Assembly: GCF_900114135.1 (NCBI RefSeq)
Contig: NZ_FORY01000005.1
Coordinates: 1-64,000, forward strand
Source of the DNA: Celeribacter halophilus
GTDB taxonomy: Bacteria > Pseudomonadota > Alphaproteobacteria > Rhodobacterales > Rhodobacteraceae
Direction of reading: 5' to 3'
DNA: 64,000 nucleotides
How positions within the stretch are numbered: position 1 is the stretch's first letter; each line of letters starts with the position of its first letter. Position numbers and translations under genes: made by a program. The notes beneath the pieces were generated by a model. The model worked only from the letters and a program-made list of their open reading frames with translations, was not told the DNA's origin and ran no database searches. This document shows positions 17,754-26,383 of this stretch, in pieces.

Positions 17754-18695
17754 ATGGCCGAGAACGCACCCTTTTTCGATGATCTGGCCCAAGGCCCCGA
17801 AGGCGGAGCGGCCTATTGGCTGACCGCGTCGGACGGGGTGCGTCTTCGCGTCGGGCTCTGGCCCAAGGATGACGCCAAAGGCACGGTGTTTATCCTGCCC
17901 GGTCGCACGGAATGTCTCGAAAAATACGGACGCGGTGCGGCGGATCTGGCCGCCCGCGGCTTTGCCTCTCTGGCGGTGGACTGGCGAGGTCAGGGCATTG
18001 CCGACCGATTGTTGAAAGACCGCCGTATCGGCCATGTCGAGGATTTTCAGGACTATCAGAAAGATCTGGACGCGGTGATCGCGCTGGCCGAAGAAAAAGC
18101 CATGCCGAAACCGTGGTTCCTGATCGGGCACTCTATGGGCGGTGCCATCGGGCTGCGTGCGCTCGTCGAAGGCAAACCCTTTCAGGCCGCCGGATTTTCC
18201 GCGCCGATGTGGGGGATTGGCCTGACGCCGGTGCAGAAATTCATGCTCCGCTTTGTCTCCCCCGTCCTGCATCTTCTGGGCCTGCAAAACAGGCTTGCGC
18301 CGGGAACGAAACCCGAGACCTACATGATCTGGAACGGGTTCACCGACAATCTTCTGACCTCCGACCGCGAGATGTTCGACTATATGACGCATCAGGTCGT
18401 CACCCGCCCCGAACTCGGCCTTGGCGGGCCGTCGTCGCATTGGGTCGTGGAGGCGATCCGCGAAAACGACTGGGCCTTCGAGCTTGATCTGCCCGACGTG
18501 CCCGCGCTGTGTTTCCTCGGCGGCGACGAGCAAATCGTGAACACGCAGGCGGTCAAAGACCTCGCCATGCGCTGGACATCCTGCGAATTGGTGACCATTC
18601 CCGGCGCACGTCACGAGGTGCCGATGGAAAGCCCCGCCACACGCGCGCTGTTTTATGACCGGCTTGCCGCGCTTTTTACCGAAAGCGCGCGTTAA
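17754..18695 (+). CDS. Alpha/beta hydrolase, lysophospholipase-like
   Basis: 313 residues. It has the serine hydrolase elbow GHSMGG near residue 125, an oxyanion region FILPGRTECLEKYG, and the late Asp and His of the triad in GGDEQIVN and GARHEV. The layout matches PldB-type lysophospholipases and monoglyceride lipases (Hydrolase_4). No signal peptide is seen, so it is likely cytoplasmic or peripheral. It is probably co-transcribed with the SCP2 gene. Confidence 0.85.
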   Translation: MAENAPFFDDLAQGPEGGAAYWLTASDGVRLRVGLWPKDDAKGTVFILPGRTECLEKYGRGAADLAARGFASLAVDWRGQGIADRLLKDRRIGHVEDFQDYQKDLDAVIALAEEKAMPKPWFLIGHSMGGAIGLRALVEGKPFQAAGFSAPMWGIGLTPVQKFMLRFVSPVLHLLGLQNRLAPGTKPETYMIWNGFTDNLLTSDREMFDYMTHQVVTRPELGLGGPSSHWVVEAIRENDWAFELDLPDVPALCFLGGDEQIVNTQAVKDLAMRWTSCELVTIPGARHEVPMESPATRALFYDRLAALFTESAR

Positions 18696-18769
18696 TCCCG
18701 CCGACCCCTTTGCATCCCGCAGCCAGACTCCCTATCTCTTGGACAACACTGAGAATTAGGAGAGATGCG

Positions 18770-20590
18770 ATGCGGTTCACGCGGCAAAATATGGTTTTCG
18801 ATGCAAGCGCCGACAAAGGGGCCAAAGACTTCGGAGACCTGCCGGATTGGGATCTGACCGATCTCTACCCCGCCACAGATGCGCCCGAAGTGAAGCGCGA
18901 TCTCGACTGGCTCGAAGAGGCCTGTGCCTCTTTCGCACGCGACTATGAGGGCAAGCTTGCCGATCTCGACGGCGCGGGCATGTATGAATGTATCCTGCGC
19001 GACGAGCGGATATCTCAGGTCGCGGGGCGTTTGGGCTCTTTTGCGGGGCTTTTGTATTACCAGAACACTGTAGACGGCGAACGCGCCAAGTTCTTTTCCG
19101 ACATTCAGGACAAGATCACGACCTACACCGCGCCTTTGGTGTTTTTCTCCCTCGAAGTGAACCGCATCCCTGACGAAACGCTCGAAGAGATGCTCAAACA
19201 CGAGGGGCTGTCGCGCTACCGTCCGATCTTTGAGCGGATGCGCAAAATGCGGCCCTATCAGCTTTCCGACGAGTTGGAGCGCTACGAGCACGACATGTCT
19301 GTCGTGGGGGCCTCTGCATGGAACAAGCTCTTTGACGAAACCGTTGCCGATCTGAAATTCGAGGTGAATGGCGAGACCCTCGGGCTTGAGGCCACCACCA
19401 CGCTGATGTCCGAACCGGACCGCGACCTGCGCGAAGCGGCAGCGAAAGAGATCGCCAAGGTTCTGGGCGAGAACATCAAGATTTTCACGCGTGTTCACAA
19501 CACCTTGGCCAAGATGGGCGACATCGAGGACAAATGGCGCGGGATGCCGACGCCGCAAACCGGTCGCCACCTGTCCAATGATGTGGAACCCGAAGTGGTC
19601 GAGGCGCTGCGCAATGCGGTTGTTGCCGCCTATCCGAAGCTCTCGCACCGCTATTACGAATTGAAACGCAGCTGGCTCGGTCTCGACAAGCTGCAAGTCT
19701 GGGACCGCAACGCCCCGCTGCCGCTCGAAGAGACCCGCACGGTTGATTGGGATGAGGCGCAAAAGACGGTCATGGAGGCCTATGCGGGCTTCTCCCCGAA
19801 GATGGCCGAAATCGCAGAGCCGTTCTTCACCAAGGGCTGGATCGACGCAGGCGTAAAGCCTGGCAAGGCACCGGGTGCCTTCGCGCATCCGACCGTCACC
19901 GATGCCCACCCCTATGTCATGCTCAACTATCTGGGCAAACAGCGCGATGTGATGACGCTAGCGCATGAGTTGGGCCACGGCGTGCATCAGGTTCTCGCCG
20001 CCGATCAGGGGGAACTTCTGGCCAACACACCGCTAACGCTGGCCGAAACCGCGTCCGTCTTTGGCGAGATGCTGACCTTCCAGAAGCTGCTGAAAGGTGC
20101 CGAAACCCCGACAGAGCGCAAGGTTCTTCTGGCTGGCAAGGTCGAGGACATGCTCAACACGGTGGTCCGCCAGATCGCCTTTTATGATTTCGAATGCAAA
20201 CTGCACGAGGCGCGCAAAGGCGGGGAACTGACGTCTGACGACATCAACCGGCTGTGGATGTCCGTGCAGGGTGAATCTCTGGGGCCAGCATTCGAATTCA
20301 TGGACGGCTACGAGGTCTACTGGTCCTATGTGCCGCATTTTGTGCATTCGCCCTTTTACGTCTACGCCTATGCCTTTGGCGACGGTCTGGTGAACGCGCT
20401 TTACGCGGCCTACACCGAACAGCCCGACGGATTTCAGGAGAAATATTTCGACATGCTCAAAGCGGGCGGCTCGAAACATCACAAGGAACTTCTCGCCCCC
20501 TTCGGGCTGGACGCCTCCGACCCGAAATTCTGGGACAAGGGCCTGTCGATGATTTCCGGCTTTATCGACGAATTGGAAGCGATGGAGTGA
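18770..20590 (+). CDS. M3-family oligoendopeptidase (PepF-like)
   Basis: 606 residues from ATG 18770, chosen for the AGGAG site; an upstream start at 18710 lacks one. The zinc site is LAHELGHGVHQVL (HExxH) near residue 395, with the third ligand expected in the downstream ETASVFGEM segment. Size and motif match M3 oligoendopeptidase F. It cuts short peptides in the cytoplasm. Monocistronic, followed by a structured region and a strong terminator. Confidence 0.92.
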   Translation: MRFTRQNMVFDASADKGAKDFGDLPDWDLTDLYPATDAPEVKRDLDWLEEACASFARDYEGKLADLDGAGMYECILRDERISQVAGRLGSFAGLLYYQNTVDGERAKFFSDIQDKITTYTAPLVFFSLEVNRIPDETLEEMLKHEGLSRYRPIFERMRKMRPYQLSDELERYEHDMSVVGASAWNKLFDETVADLKFEVNGETLGLEATTTLMSEPDRDLREAAAKEIAKVLGENIKIFTRVHNTLAKMGDIEDKWRGMPTPQTGRHLSNDVEPEVVEALRNAVVAAYPKLSHRYYELKRSWLGLDKLQVWDRNAPLPLEETRTVDWDEAQKTVMEAYAGFSPKMAEIAEPFFTKGWIDAGVKPGKAPGAFAHPTVTDAHPYVMLNYLGKQRDVMTLAHELGHGVHQVLAADQGELLANTPLTLAETASVFGEMLTFQKLLKGAETPTERKVLLAGKVEDMLNTVVRQIAFYDFECKLHEARKGGELTSDDINRLWMSVQGESLGPAFEFMDGYEVYWSYVPHFVHSPFYVYAYAFGDGLVNALYAAYTEQPDGFQEKYFDMLKAGGSKHHKELLAPFGLDASDPKFWDKGLSMISGFIDELEAME

Positions 20591-20622
20591 GAGCCGATTC
20601 CCGTTAGGGATCATCGCCCTAG

Positions 20623-20682
20623 TGGAGCGATTAAGGTTCGAACGGGCGGTGCCCCACGATCCCGCGAGGGATAATCGCTCCA
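20623..20682. repeat. Inverted repeat after pepF-like gene
   Basis: TGGAGCGATTA at 20623-20633 is exactly complemented by TAATCGCTCCA at 20672-20682. The 38 bp between contain further GC-rich self-complementary runs. It precedes the terminator and may be a 3' RNA structure or a small repeat element. Confidence 0.55.
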
Positions 20683-20691
20683 CAAAACACA

Positions 20692-20718
20692 AAGCCCCGC
20701 TCAACCGGCGGGGCTTTT
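20692..20718 (+). terminator. Terminator between convergent genes
   Basis: AAAGCCCCGC and GCGGGGCTTT (with CCG/CGG extension) form a strong stem with T-rich sequence after it. It serves the peptidase gene and, in the other direction, the DUF4389 gene. Confidence 0.85.
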
Positions 20719-20742
20719 CATTTTGACAATAGCGCGTAAGCC

Positions 20743-21060
20743 TCAGTCCAGCTCCGTCCAGGGCCAGGGCTTCACCTCGCTATCGCCCGTGATGTAGCGC
20801 GTGGCCTTGGCATACCAGATTCCCACATCCGTGCCCGCATTCGCCACACGATCATTGGGTTTCTTGCCATTCACCAGAAGAATGATCGCCTGCAAAATCG
20901 CAAGCACGCCAATGATGGTGGAGGCGAGGTTCATCATGATCCAGATGAGGATCGAATAGAGGATACGCGCCCCCATATTCTCGGTAATTTCCTCCGGACG
21001 TTTGTCCTTTGCTCCGCCCATGTCGGGCATTACGTGGTCGAATTCATGCGGGTCGGCCAT
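20743..21060 (-). CDS. DUF4389 small membrane protein
   Basis: 105 residues. Two adjacent hydrophobic segments (RILYSILIWIMMNLASTIIG and VLAILQAIILLVNG) are followed by KPNDRVANAGTDVGIWYAKA and a conserved KPWPW near the end. This matches DUF4389 proteins as I remember them. A small inner-membrane protein of unknown role; context gives no partner. It is divergent from the dipeptidase gene. Confidence 0.8.
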   Translation of the reverse strand: MADPHEFDHVMPDMGGAKDKRPEEITENMGARILYSILIWIMMNLASTIIGVLAILQAIILLVNGKKPNDRVANAGTDVGIWYAKATRYITGDSEVKPWPWTELD

Positions 21061-21251
21061 GGCGATTCCTTTACGTTACCCTGCGCCAGTCTAAAGCCTT
21101 CTGCCTCAAATCTGAATCACCGATTTGCAAGCGCCCCCGCCATCCCGCATCAGCACAGGGTGATCCGCCGGCCTGACGCAAGGTTTCTCTTGGCGGCGTT
21201 GCATTCGCGCTCATAGGCTTGCCGGACATATGACAGACGGGAGGAGATTTC

Positions 21252-22421
21252 ATGGTGAAATGGATAGGACGCGGCCTCGGCATCGTGCTGGTGGTCGGGG
21301 CGGTGGTGTTCTTCGGAATATTGCCCGGCATTGTGGAGAAGGGACAGAACTCTGTTGCAGACCATGCCCCCTACCCCGTCACCGCCGAAGCGCAGGCCCT
21401 GCACGACAGCCTGACCATCGGCGATCTGCATGCGGACAGCCTGTTGTGGAACCGCGATCTCTTGAAACGCGCAGATCGGGGCCATGTGGATTTCCCGCGT
21501 CTCAGAGAAGGCAATGTCGCCGTTCAGGTCTTCACCACAGTGACCAAAAGTCCTGCTGGCCAGAACTATGACCACAACTCCGCCGACGCCCGCGACAACA
21601 TCACGCTTTTGGGCATTGCCCAACTCTGGCCGGTGAAAAGCTGGTTCAACCTGACCGAGCGCGGACTCTATATGGCGAAACGGATGCAGCGCTATGAAGA
21701 GAAAGCGCCCGAACAGGTGAGAATCCTGCGCACCAAAAGCGATCTCGATGACGTCCTCGCCGCCCGCGCCAACGGGCATGCCCTGACCGGTGCGCTAATC
21801 GGGTCTGAAGGCGGGCATATTCTCGAAGGCGATCTCGCCAATCTCGACCGCATCTATGACGCAGGTTTTCGCCTGATGGGGCTGACGCATTTCTTTGACA
21901 ACGCGCTGGGTGGATCTCTGCATGGTGAGGAAGAACACGGGCTGACCGACTTCGGTCGCGATGTGGTGCGGGCGATGGTCAACAAACATATGGTGATCGA
22001 TCTGGCCCATGCCTCGCCGCAAATGGCGCGGGAGGTGATCGAAATGACCGATCAGCCGCTGATCCTGTCGCATACGGGCATCCATTCCCATTGCGAGGTG
22101 AAACGAAACTTCCCCGATGAGTTGATGCAGCAGATCGCCGCGACAGGTGGTGTGATTGGCATCGGCTATTGGGCAGATGTGACCTGTGACGCCTCCCCCG
22201 ACGGGGTTGCCCGAACGATCAAGGCTGCGGTCGATCTGGTCGGCGCGGATCATGTGGCGCTCGGCTCCGATTATGACGGCTCTGTCGCGGTGGAATTCGA
22301 CAGTTCCGAACTCGCCGCGCTGACACAGGCGCTGATGGATCAAGGATTGAGCGAGACGGAGATTGCCAGCGTCATGGGCGGCAATATGGTCCGCGTCCTG
22401 CGCCAGATTTTGCCGGACTAA
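21252..22421 (+). CDS. Membrane-anchored dipeptidase, peptidase family M19
   Basis: 389 residues, start ATG 21252 behind GGGAGGAG. The N-terminus is a single TM anchor or uncleaved signal (residues 3-28). The zinc enzyme of the renal-dipeptidase type follows: DLHADSLLWN, the bridging Glu in GSEGGH, HTGIHSHCEVKRN, and GSDYDGSV. The enzyme should face the periplasm and cut dipeptides, possibly including D-amino-acid dipeptides. Monocistronic; a GGGCGCCC/GGGCGCCC hairpin follows at 22440-22463. Confidence 0.9.
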   Translation: MVKWIGRGLGIVLVVGAVVFFGILPGIVEKGQNSVADHAPYPVTAEAQALHDSLTIGDLHADSLLWNRDLLKRADRGHVDFPRLREGNVAVQVFTTVTKSPAGQNYDHNSADARDNITLLGIAQLWPVKSWFNLTERGLYMAKRMQRYEEKAPEQVRILRTKSDLDDVLAARANGHALTGALIGSEGGHILEGDLANLDRIYDAGFRLMGLTHFFDNALGGSLHGEEEHGLTDFGRDVVRAMVNKHMVIDLAHASPQMAREVIEMTDQPLILSHTGIHSHCEVKRNFPDELMQQIAATGGVIGIGYWADVTCDASPDGVARTIKAAVDLVGADHVALGSDYDGSVAVEFDSSELAALTQALMDQGLSETEIASVMGGNMVRVLRQILPD

Positions 22422-22439
22422 CACCTTTCGCATAAAATT

Positions 22440-22463
22440 CGGGCGCCCTATCAGGGGCGCCCG
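22440..22463 (+). terminator. Hairpin after dipeptidase gene
   Basis: CGGGCGCCC and GGGCGCCCG pair around TATCAG, 20 bp after the stop. There is no clear T-run, so termination is less certain. Confidence 0.5.
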
Positions 22464-22625
22464 TCCTCAACGCCTTCCCCCCGCTCTCGCTCCCGCCACC
22501 GGACACCCTCCAAGCGTTCAATCACAGAAGCCGAAACGTGCGCAACAGGTGGTTTCTCCGCGTTATTCGAGCCGGTTTTGCGCGACATCCCATGTCAGCA
22601 CCATCAGCGCAGGGTGAGAACAAAG

Positions 22626-22655
22626 AAAAAGGGGCGGCCTCGGCCACCCCTTTGA
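22626..22655 (-). terminator. Terminator of rpoH
   Basis: On the minus strand, AGGGGTGGCC and GGCCGCCCCT pair, followed by TTTTTC, just after the rpoH stop. Confidence 0.85.
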
Positions 22656-22677
22656 CAGAATTTTCCGCATCCGGCGA

Positions 22678-23574
22678 TCAGACGCTTTCGAGAAGCCCCT
22701 GCTCTTTCGCCAGTTCCTGCATCCGCTTTTGCAGCTTTTCAAAGGCACGCACTTCGATTTGGCGGATACGTTCGCGCGACACGTTATATTGGCCGGACAG
22801 TTCTTCCAATGTCACGGGCTGGTCCTTCAGACGACGCTGCATCAGGATGTCTTTTTCCCGATCATTGAGCACGTCCATCGCCTTCACCAGCAACTCGCGC
22901 CGCGTGTCCATTTCATCGCGGGCTTCATAATCTGCGGCCTGATTCGCGTTTTCGTCTTCAAGCCAGTCCTGCCATTGCGCGGACCCTTCGTCATCGCTGC
23001 CGACGGTGGCGTTCAAAGAGGCATCACCCCCTGCCATCCGCTGGTTCATCGACACGACTTCCGCCTCGGTCACACCCAGATCATGCGCGATCTGTTTCAC
23101 ATTCTCGGGGCGCAAATCGCCATCCTCGAACGCGCCGATCCGCGCCTTGGCCTTGCGCAGGTTGAAGAACAGTTTCTTCTGCGCCGATGTCGTGCCGAGT
23201 TTCACCAGTGACCACGAGCGCAGGATATATTCCTGAATGCTCGCGCGAATCCACCACATCGCATAGGTCGACAGGCGGAAGCCCTTTTCCGGATCAAAGC
23301 GTTTCACCGCCTGCATCAGGCCCACATTGGCCTCGGAGACCACTTCGGCCTGCGGCAAGCCGTAGCCGCGGTAGCCCATCGCGATCTTGGCGGCCAGTCG
23401 CAGGTGGGAGGTCACAAGCTTATGCGCCGCAGCGGCATCCTCGTGATCCACCCAGCGCTTGGCCAGCATGTATTCCTCTTCGGGTTCCAGCATCGGGAAC
23501 TTGCGGATTTCCTGCAAATACCGGTTCAGGCCCTGTTCCGGACTCGGAGCCGGCAAATTTGTGTAATTACTCAT
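22678..23574 (-). CDS. rpoH: RNA polymerase sigma-32 factor
   Basis: 298 residues. The sigma70-type regions 1.2, 2 and 4 are intact: SHLRLAAKIAMGYRGYGLPQ, TYAMWWIRASIQEYILRSWS, and the C-terminal helix-turn-helix [19 protein letters not shown]. The diagnostic RpoH box QKKLFFNLRKAK, used in regulation by chaperones and FtsH, is present. It directs heat-shock promoters. The gene has its own sigma-32-like promoter upstream (23640-23668), so it likely controls itself. Confidence 0.96.
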   Translation of the reverse strand: MSNYTNLPAPSPEQGLNRYLQEIRKFPMLEPEEEYMLAKRWVDHEDAAAAHKLVTSHLRLAAKIAMGYRGYGLPQAEVVSEANVGLMQAVKRFDPEKGFRLSTYAMWWIRASIQEYILRSWSLVKLGTTSAQKKLFFNLRKAKARIGAFEDGDLRPENVKQIAHDLGVTEAEVVSMNQRMAGGDASLNATVGSDDEGSAQWQDWLEDENANQAADYEARDEMDTRRELLVKAMDVLNDREKDILMQRRLKDQPVTLEELSGQYNVSRERIRQIEVRAFEKLQKRMQELAKEQGLLESV

Positions 23575-23942
23575 GTCTCACATCTCTCCCATGTCGCGGC
23601 GCCTTGGCTCTCTGTCTATGTAACAAGACTTAACATTCCATCTAGGAAAGCACATTTGTGCTTTCAAGGGGCCGCGACACATTTCCCAATGCCTTTCCAC
23701 ACATCCCTTGAATCTCAAGCCGATCGTGAAAGAGGCGCTACATCAATACGTTGCATGGTGTTTCCCGACGGCCCGGACGCCGGTTTCCTTCGCAAAACAC
23801 CATAGCTTCAAGGTTTGAACGGAGGATGGCCGATATTCCGGCATTTCTCCAAGCAAAAGCGTCAAGATTTCACCGATCTCACAACCATGTGGCCTTTGTT
23901 ACACTCCGACGCAGGCCCGCCCATAGATTTAGCCCCATGCGC
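23575..23942. other. Intergenic region between rpoH and rluD
   Basis: 368 bp upstream of rpoH, holding its promoter near the rpoH side. Between 23669 and 23942 nothing gene-like is seen. rluD transcription ends here, but no clear terminator is visible. Confidence 0.5.
23640..23668 (-). promoter_or_regulatory. Sigma-32-like promoter of rpoH with internal palindrome
   Basis: On the minus strand, CTTG (23665-23668) is followed 18 bp later by CCTAGAT (23640-23646). This is close to the alphaproteobacterial heat-shock consensus CTTG-N17/18-CYTATnT. The spacer is an inverted repeat with 8-bp arms, AAAGCACA and TGTGCTTT, separated by 2 bp (23647-23664). Confidence 0.65.
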
Positions 23943-24962
23943 CTAGAGATGATCGAGAAGCTGCTGCATGTCCTCGGGCAGAGGGGCCTCGAACCGGATC
24001 TCCTCGCCGCTGACAGGGTGAACAAAACCCAACACTGCCGCATGAAGCGCCTGACGGGGGAAGTGATCCACCGCCTCACGCGCCGCCTCGGAGAGTGCCT
24101 TGTGGTTGAGCTTGCGCCGCCCGCCATAGGTCTGGTCCCCGACAAGCCCGTGCCCCGCATGGGCCATATGCACGCGGATCTGGTGCGTGCGTCCGGTCTC
24201 CAGCCAACATTCCACAAGCGCCAGTTGCGGCGGCGTCCCGAACAGGTCCAGAACACGCGCGCGGGTGATGGCATGACGGCCCTCGGTAAAGGACACGGCC
24301 TGTTTCTGACGATCCGTCTTGTGACGTCCCAGAAGAGTCGTGATGCGCAAGATGTTCGAGCCCTCGAAACTCACGCCCTTCACCCCCCGCAGACGCGGGT
24401 CCATCGGGTCCGGTGCCCCGTAAACCAACGCGTAATATTGGCGCTCGACCGTGTGTTTCTCGAATTGCTTGGCCAGCCCCTGATGGGCCTTGTCGGATTT
24501 GGCCACAACCAAAAGCCCCGATGTGTCCTTGTCGATCCGGTGCACAATGCCGGGGCGCTTCTCCCCGCCGATTCCCGACAGGCTCTCACCGCAATGATGC
24601 ATCAGAGCATTGACCAAAGTGCCCGACGGCGACCCCGGCGCCGGATGCACCACCATGCCGACCGGTTTGTTCACCACGATCAGGTCGTCGTCCTCATAGA
24701 TCACATCCAGCGGAATATCTTCGGCCTTGAGCTCGATCTCCGTGGCCTCTTCCACCGTGATCTCGATCCGGTCGCCTTCCTTGACCTTGCCCTTCTGGTC
24801 GCTCACCACGACCCCGTTGAGCTTCACCGCCCCCTCAGAAAGCAATTTCACCAGACGCGACCGCGACAGCGTGGCTTCTTCTGGCACATCGCGGGCAATC
24901 GCCTTATCAAGACGTTTGGGCGGGTTCTCCGCAATGGCAAAGGTAACGGTGGTCACAGGCAT
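23943..24962 (-). CDS. rluD: 23S rRNA pseudouridine synthase, RluD family
   Basis: 339 residues from ATG 24962 (MPVTTVTFAIAENPPKRLDK). An N-terminal S4 domain (RLDKAIARDVPEEATLSRSR) precedes the catalytic domain. The catalytic Asp lies in HRIDKDTSGLLVVAK near residue 138, and the late motif GRTHQIRVHMAHAGH is intact. It isomerises uridines in helix 69 of 23S rRNA in the family; exact positions cannot be read here. A longer reading to 25250 crosses the divergent gene and is rejected. Its ATG overlaps that of the divergent gene by 2 bp. Confidence 0.92.
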   Translation of the reverse strand: MPVTTVTFAIAENPPKRLDKAIARDVPEEATLSRSRLVKLLSEGAVKLNGVVVSDQKGKVKEGDRIEITVEEATEIELKAEDIPLDVIYEDDDLIVVNKPVGMVVHPAPGSPSGTLVNALMHHCGESLSGIGGEKRPGIVHRIDKDTSGLLVVAKSDKAHQGLAKQFEKHTVERQYYALVYGAPDPMDPRLRGVKGVSFEGSNILRITTLLGRHKTDRQKQAVSFTEGRHAITRARVLDLFGTPPQLALVECWLETGRTHQIRVHMAHAGHGLVGDQTYGGRRKLNHKALSEAAREAVDHFPRQALHAAVLGFVHPVSGEEIRFEAPLPEDMQQLLDHL

Positions 24963-25278
24963 GGATGATCCGACAAACAAGGGCTTCGAGATAGACCCGA
25001 AAGAAGCGGCAGGGCTGACGCTGTTGCGACGGCTGGTCACCGGACTTCTCGGGGTGATGATTGTCGGGTTTCTAGTGCTGATCGGCCTCCTTGTCACGCG
25101 CTTCCCCGATTTTGACGCACCCACGCCAGACTGGCCCGACACGCTGGCCCTGCCGGATGGCGTCGAACCGGAGGCTGTGACCCGTGGCTCTGACTGGATT
25201 GCGGTGGTTGCGGGGGATGAAATCCTGATCTTCGATGCCGAAACCGGCACGCTGCAACAGCGGATATCCGTAGACTAA
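24961..25278 (+). CDS. Small membrane protein divergent from rluD (DUF6476-like)
   Basis: 105 residues from ATG 24961. A charged N-terminal stretch of about 25 residues is followed by one TM helix (LVTGLLGVMIVGFLVLIGLL). A periplasmic tail ends with strands like a short beta-propeller blade (DWIAVVAGDEILIFDAETG). It resembles Rhodobacterales DUF6476 proteins as I recall them; this is uncertain. Its start codon sits across that of rluD on the other strand, so the two cannot both have separate 5' leaders without overlap. Function unknown. Confidence 0.75.
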   Translation: MDDPTNKGFEIDPKEAAGLTLLRRLVTGLLGVMIVGFLVLIGLLVTRFPDFDAPTPDWPDTLALPDGVEPEAVTRGSDWIAVVAGDEILIFDAETGTLQQRISVD

Positions 25279-25423
25279 GGCCGTGGACGAAAGCCACACA
25301 CGAAACCCCACCTGCGCAACAATGCACTACAAATAGAGAACGCGACGCCCTCCCCTGCGCCGCGTTCCAACCTTTTGAACCCTGAAACCCCGTGGTTCAT
25401 CAGGCGATTTTCAGGTGCTTTTC

Positions 25424-25537
25424 CTAGACGCGCCCGTCCACCTCGCCCTTGCAGCATTCATGTGCTGCGAATGCGAGCAACAGGACTGGCAAAAAGACCA
25501 AAGCCGAATAGAGTGCTCCAACGAAATAAAGATGCAT
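25424..25537 (-). CDS. Putative 37-residue membrane microprotein
   Basis: ATG at 25537, with a near-ideal GGGAGG site 5 bp upstream, opens a 37-codon frame ending TAG. The product starts MHLYFVGALYSALVFLPVLL and ends with a short polar tail with two adjacent cysteines (HECCKGEVDGRV). One TM helix spans most of the length. No longer gene overlaps it on either strand. An imperfect repeat CCTGAAA/TTTCAGG lies downstream. It has no family that I recognise. The strong ribosome site and clean hydrophobic layout support it, but expression is unproven. Confidence 0.5.
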   Translation of the reverse strand: MHLYFVGALYSALVFLPVLLLAFAAHECCKGEVDGRV

Positions 25538-25862
25538 ATTATCCTCCCTTTTTGAAATATTAGCACAAAATTCCAAAAATTGCTACATTTTGTCGCAGCC
25601 TGAGCGAGAGTCAGCTTTTCTCCATACAAGTCAAAGGGCTGAGGGTAGAGAGATAGCCCTACCCCGCGCAGCGCATTCAAAGAGGACAGGCAACGGAAAC
25701 AGACTCAGGCGCTGATATGAGGGCCGAGCCTCCGGCGTCTTTGTCGCGGGCTCAGAGAGGGGAAAACGAGGGGAGACATCCGCGCACAAAAGCCTTCGCA
25801 AGCGCAGAAAAATCTGCCGCGAGAGCCGTGACGTAGACAAAGCCGGAGATGAAGAAGAAGGG
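25538..25862. other. Gene-poor stretch between microprotein gene and tRNA-His
   Basis: About 325 bp with an AT-rich patch near 25540-25600. On the minus strand it contains TAATAT just upstream of the microprotein's ribosome site, a plausible -10. Short frames elsewhere lack ribosome sites. tRNA-His is transcribed leftward into this stretch; no clear terminator was found. Confidence 0.4.
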
Positions 25863-25939
25863 TGGTACCACCTCCCCGGCTCGAACGGGGGACCTCCTGA
25901 TCCACAATCAGGCGCTCTAACCTACTGAGCTAAGGCGGC
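25863..25939 (-). tRNA. tRNA-His (GTG)
   Basis: 77 nt including encoded CCA. Acceptor stem GCCGCCT/AGGTGGT, D arm GCTC-GAGC, anticodon stem CCTGA/TCAGG with loop TTGTGGA (anticodon GTG), T arm CCCCG/CGGGG. The base before position 1 is T, the discriminator is A73 and the 1:72 pair is G-T. Most bacterial tRNA-His carries G-1 opposite C73. Alphaproteobacteria lack this, and this gene shows the alphaproteobacterial pattern. Confidence 0.96.
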
Positions 25940-26143
25940 ACTGACGGGGGATGTACTGTCCCGCGCCCGTGAATGCAAGAGGCAGTTTGAGCAAAAATGC
26001 CACAAAGCCGCTATGTTTTTCGCGAAAGCAATGACAAAGCCATGCCACGGGGGCCGGTGCGCCGCGCCACAAGGCCAGAGCCGGCTTGCCTCCGGCGCGT
26101 CAAAGCCTTAAATGCGGGTTAATCCATAAGGGAGCCACGGACC

Positions 26144-26332
26144 ATGGGCATCAACTCGGAACAAGACATCGAAGCCAATCTCCAGATCGGGCCGACCTCG
26201 CTGGGTATGGTGCGTATGTTTATCGAGGCCACAGGCGGCATTGAAATCCCGATGGATTTCGAACCGGAAGAAGCCGAAGAGATTGCCGAAGAACTCCGCG
26301 CCGCCGCCGCTCAGGCCCGCAAGGTCAAGTAA
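26144..26332 (+). CDS. Small conserved acidic protein (DUF6324-like)
   Basis: 62 residues behind a GGGAGCC site. The whole length is polar, with MGINSEQDIEANLQIGPTSL at the start and a helical acidic end (DFEPEEAEEIAEELRAAAAQ). It resembles short Rhodobacterales proteins placed in DUF6324 as I recall, but I cannot confirm. No motif suggests activity. Single gene, divergent in neither direction, convergent with mmcB. Confidence 0.7.
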   Translation: MGINSEQDIEANLQIGPTSLGMVRMFIEATGGIEIPMDFEPEEAEEIAEELRAAAAQARKVK

Positions 26333-26383
26333 TCGCGCAAATGTCGCGTGCCTCCGGCGGGAGTATTTTCCCCACGGAAAACC

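Noticed and set aside
23751-24968. 405-codon plus-strand frame opposite rluD
   Set aside because: Antisense shadow; rluD has clear S4 and catalytic motifs on the other strand.
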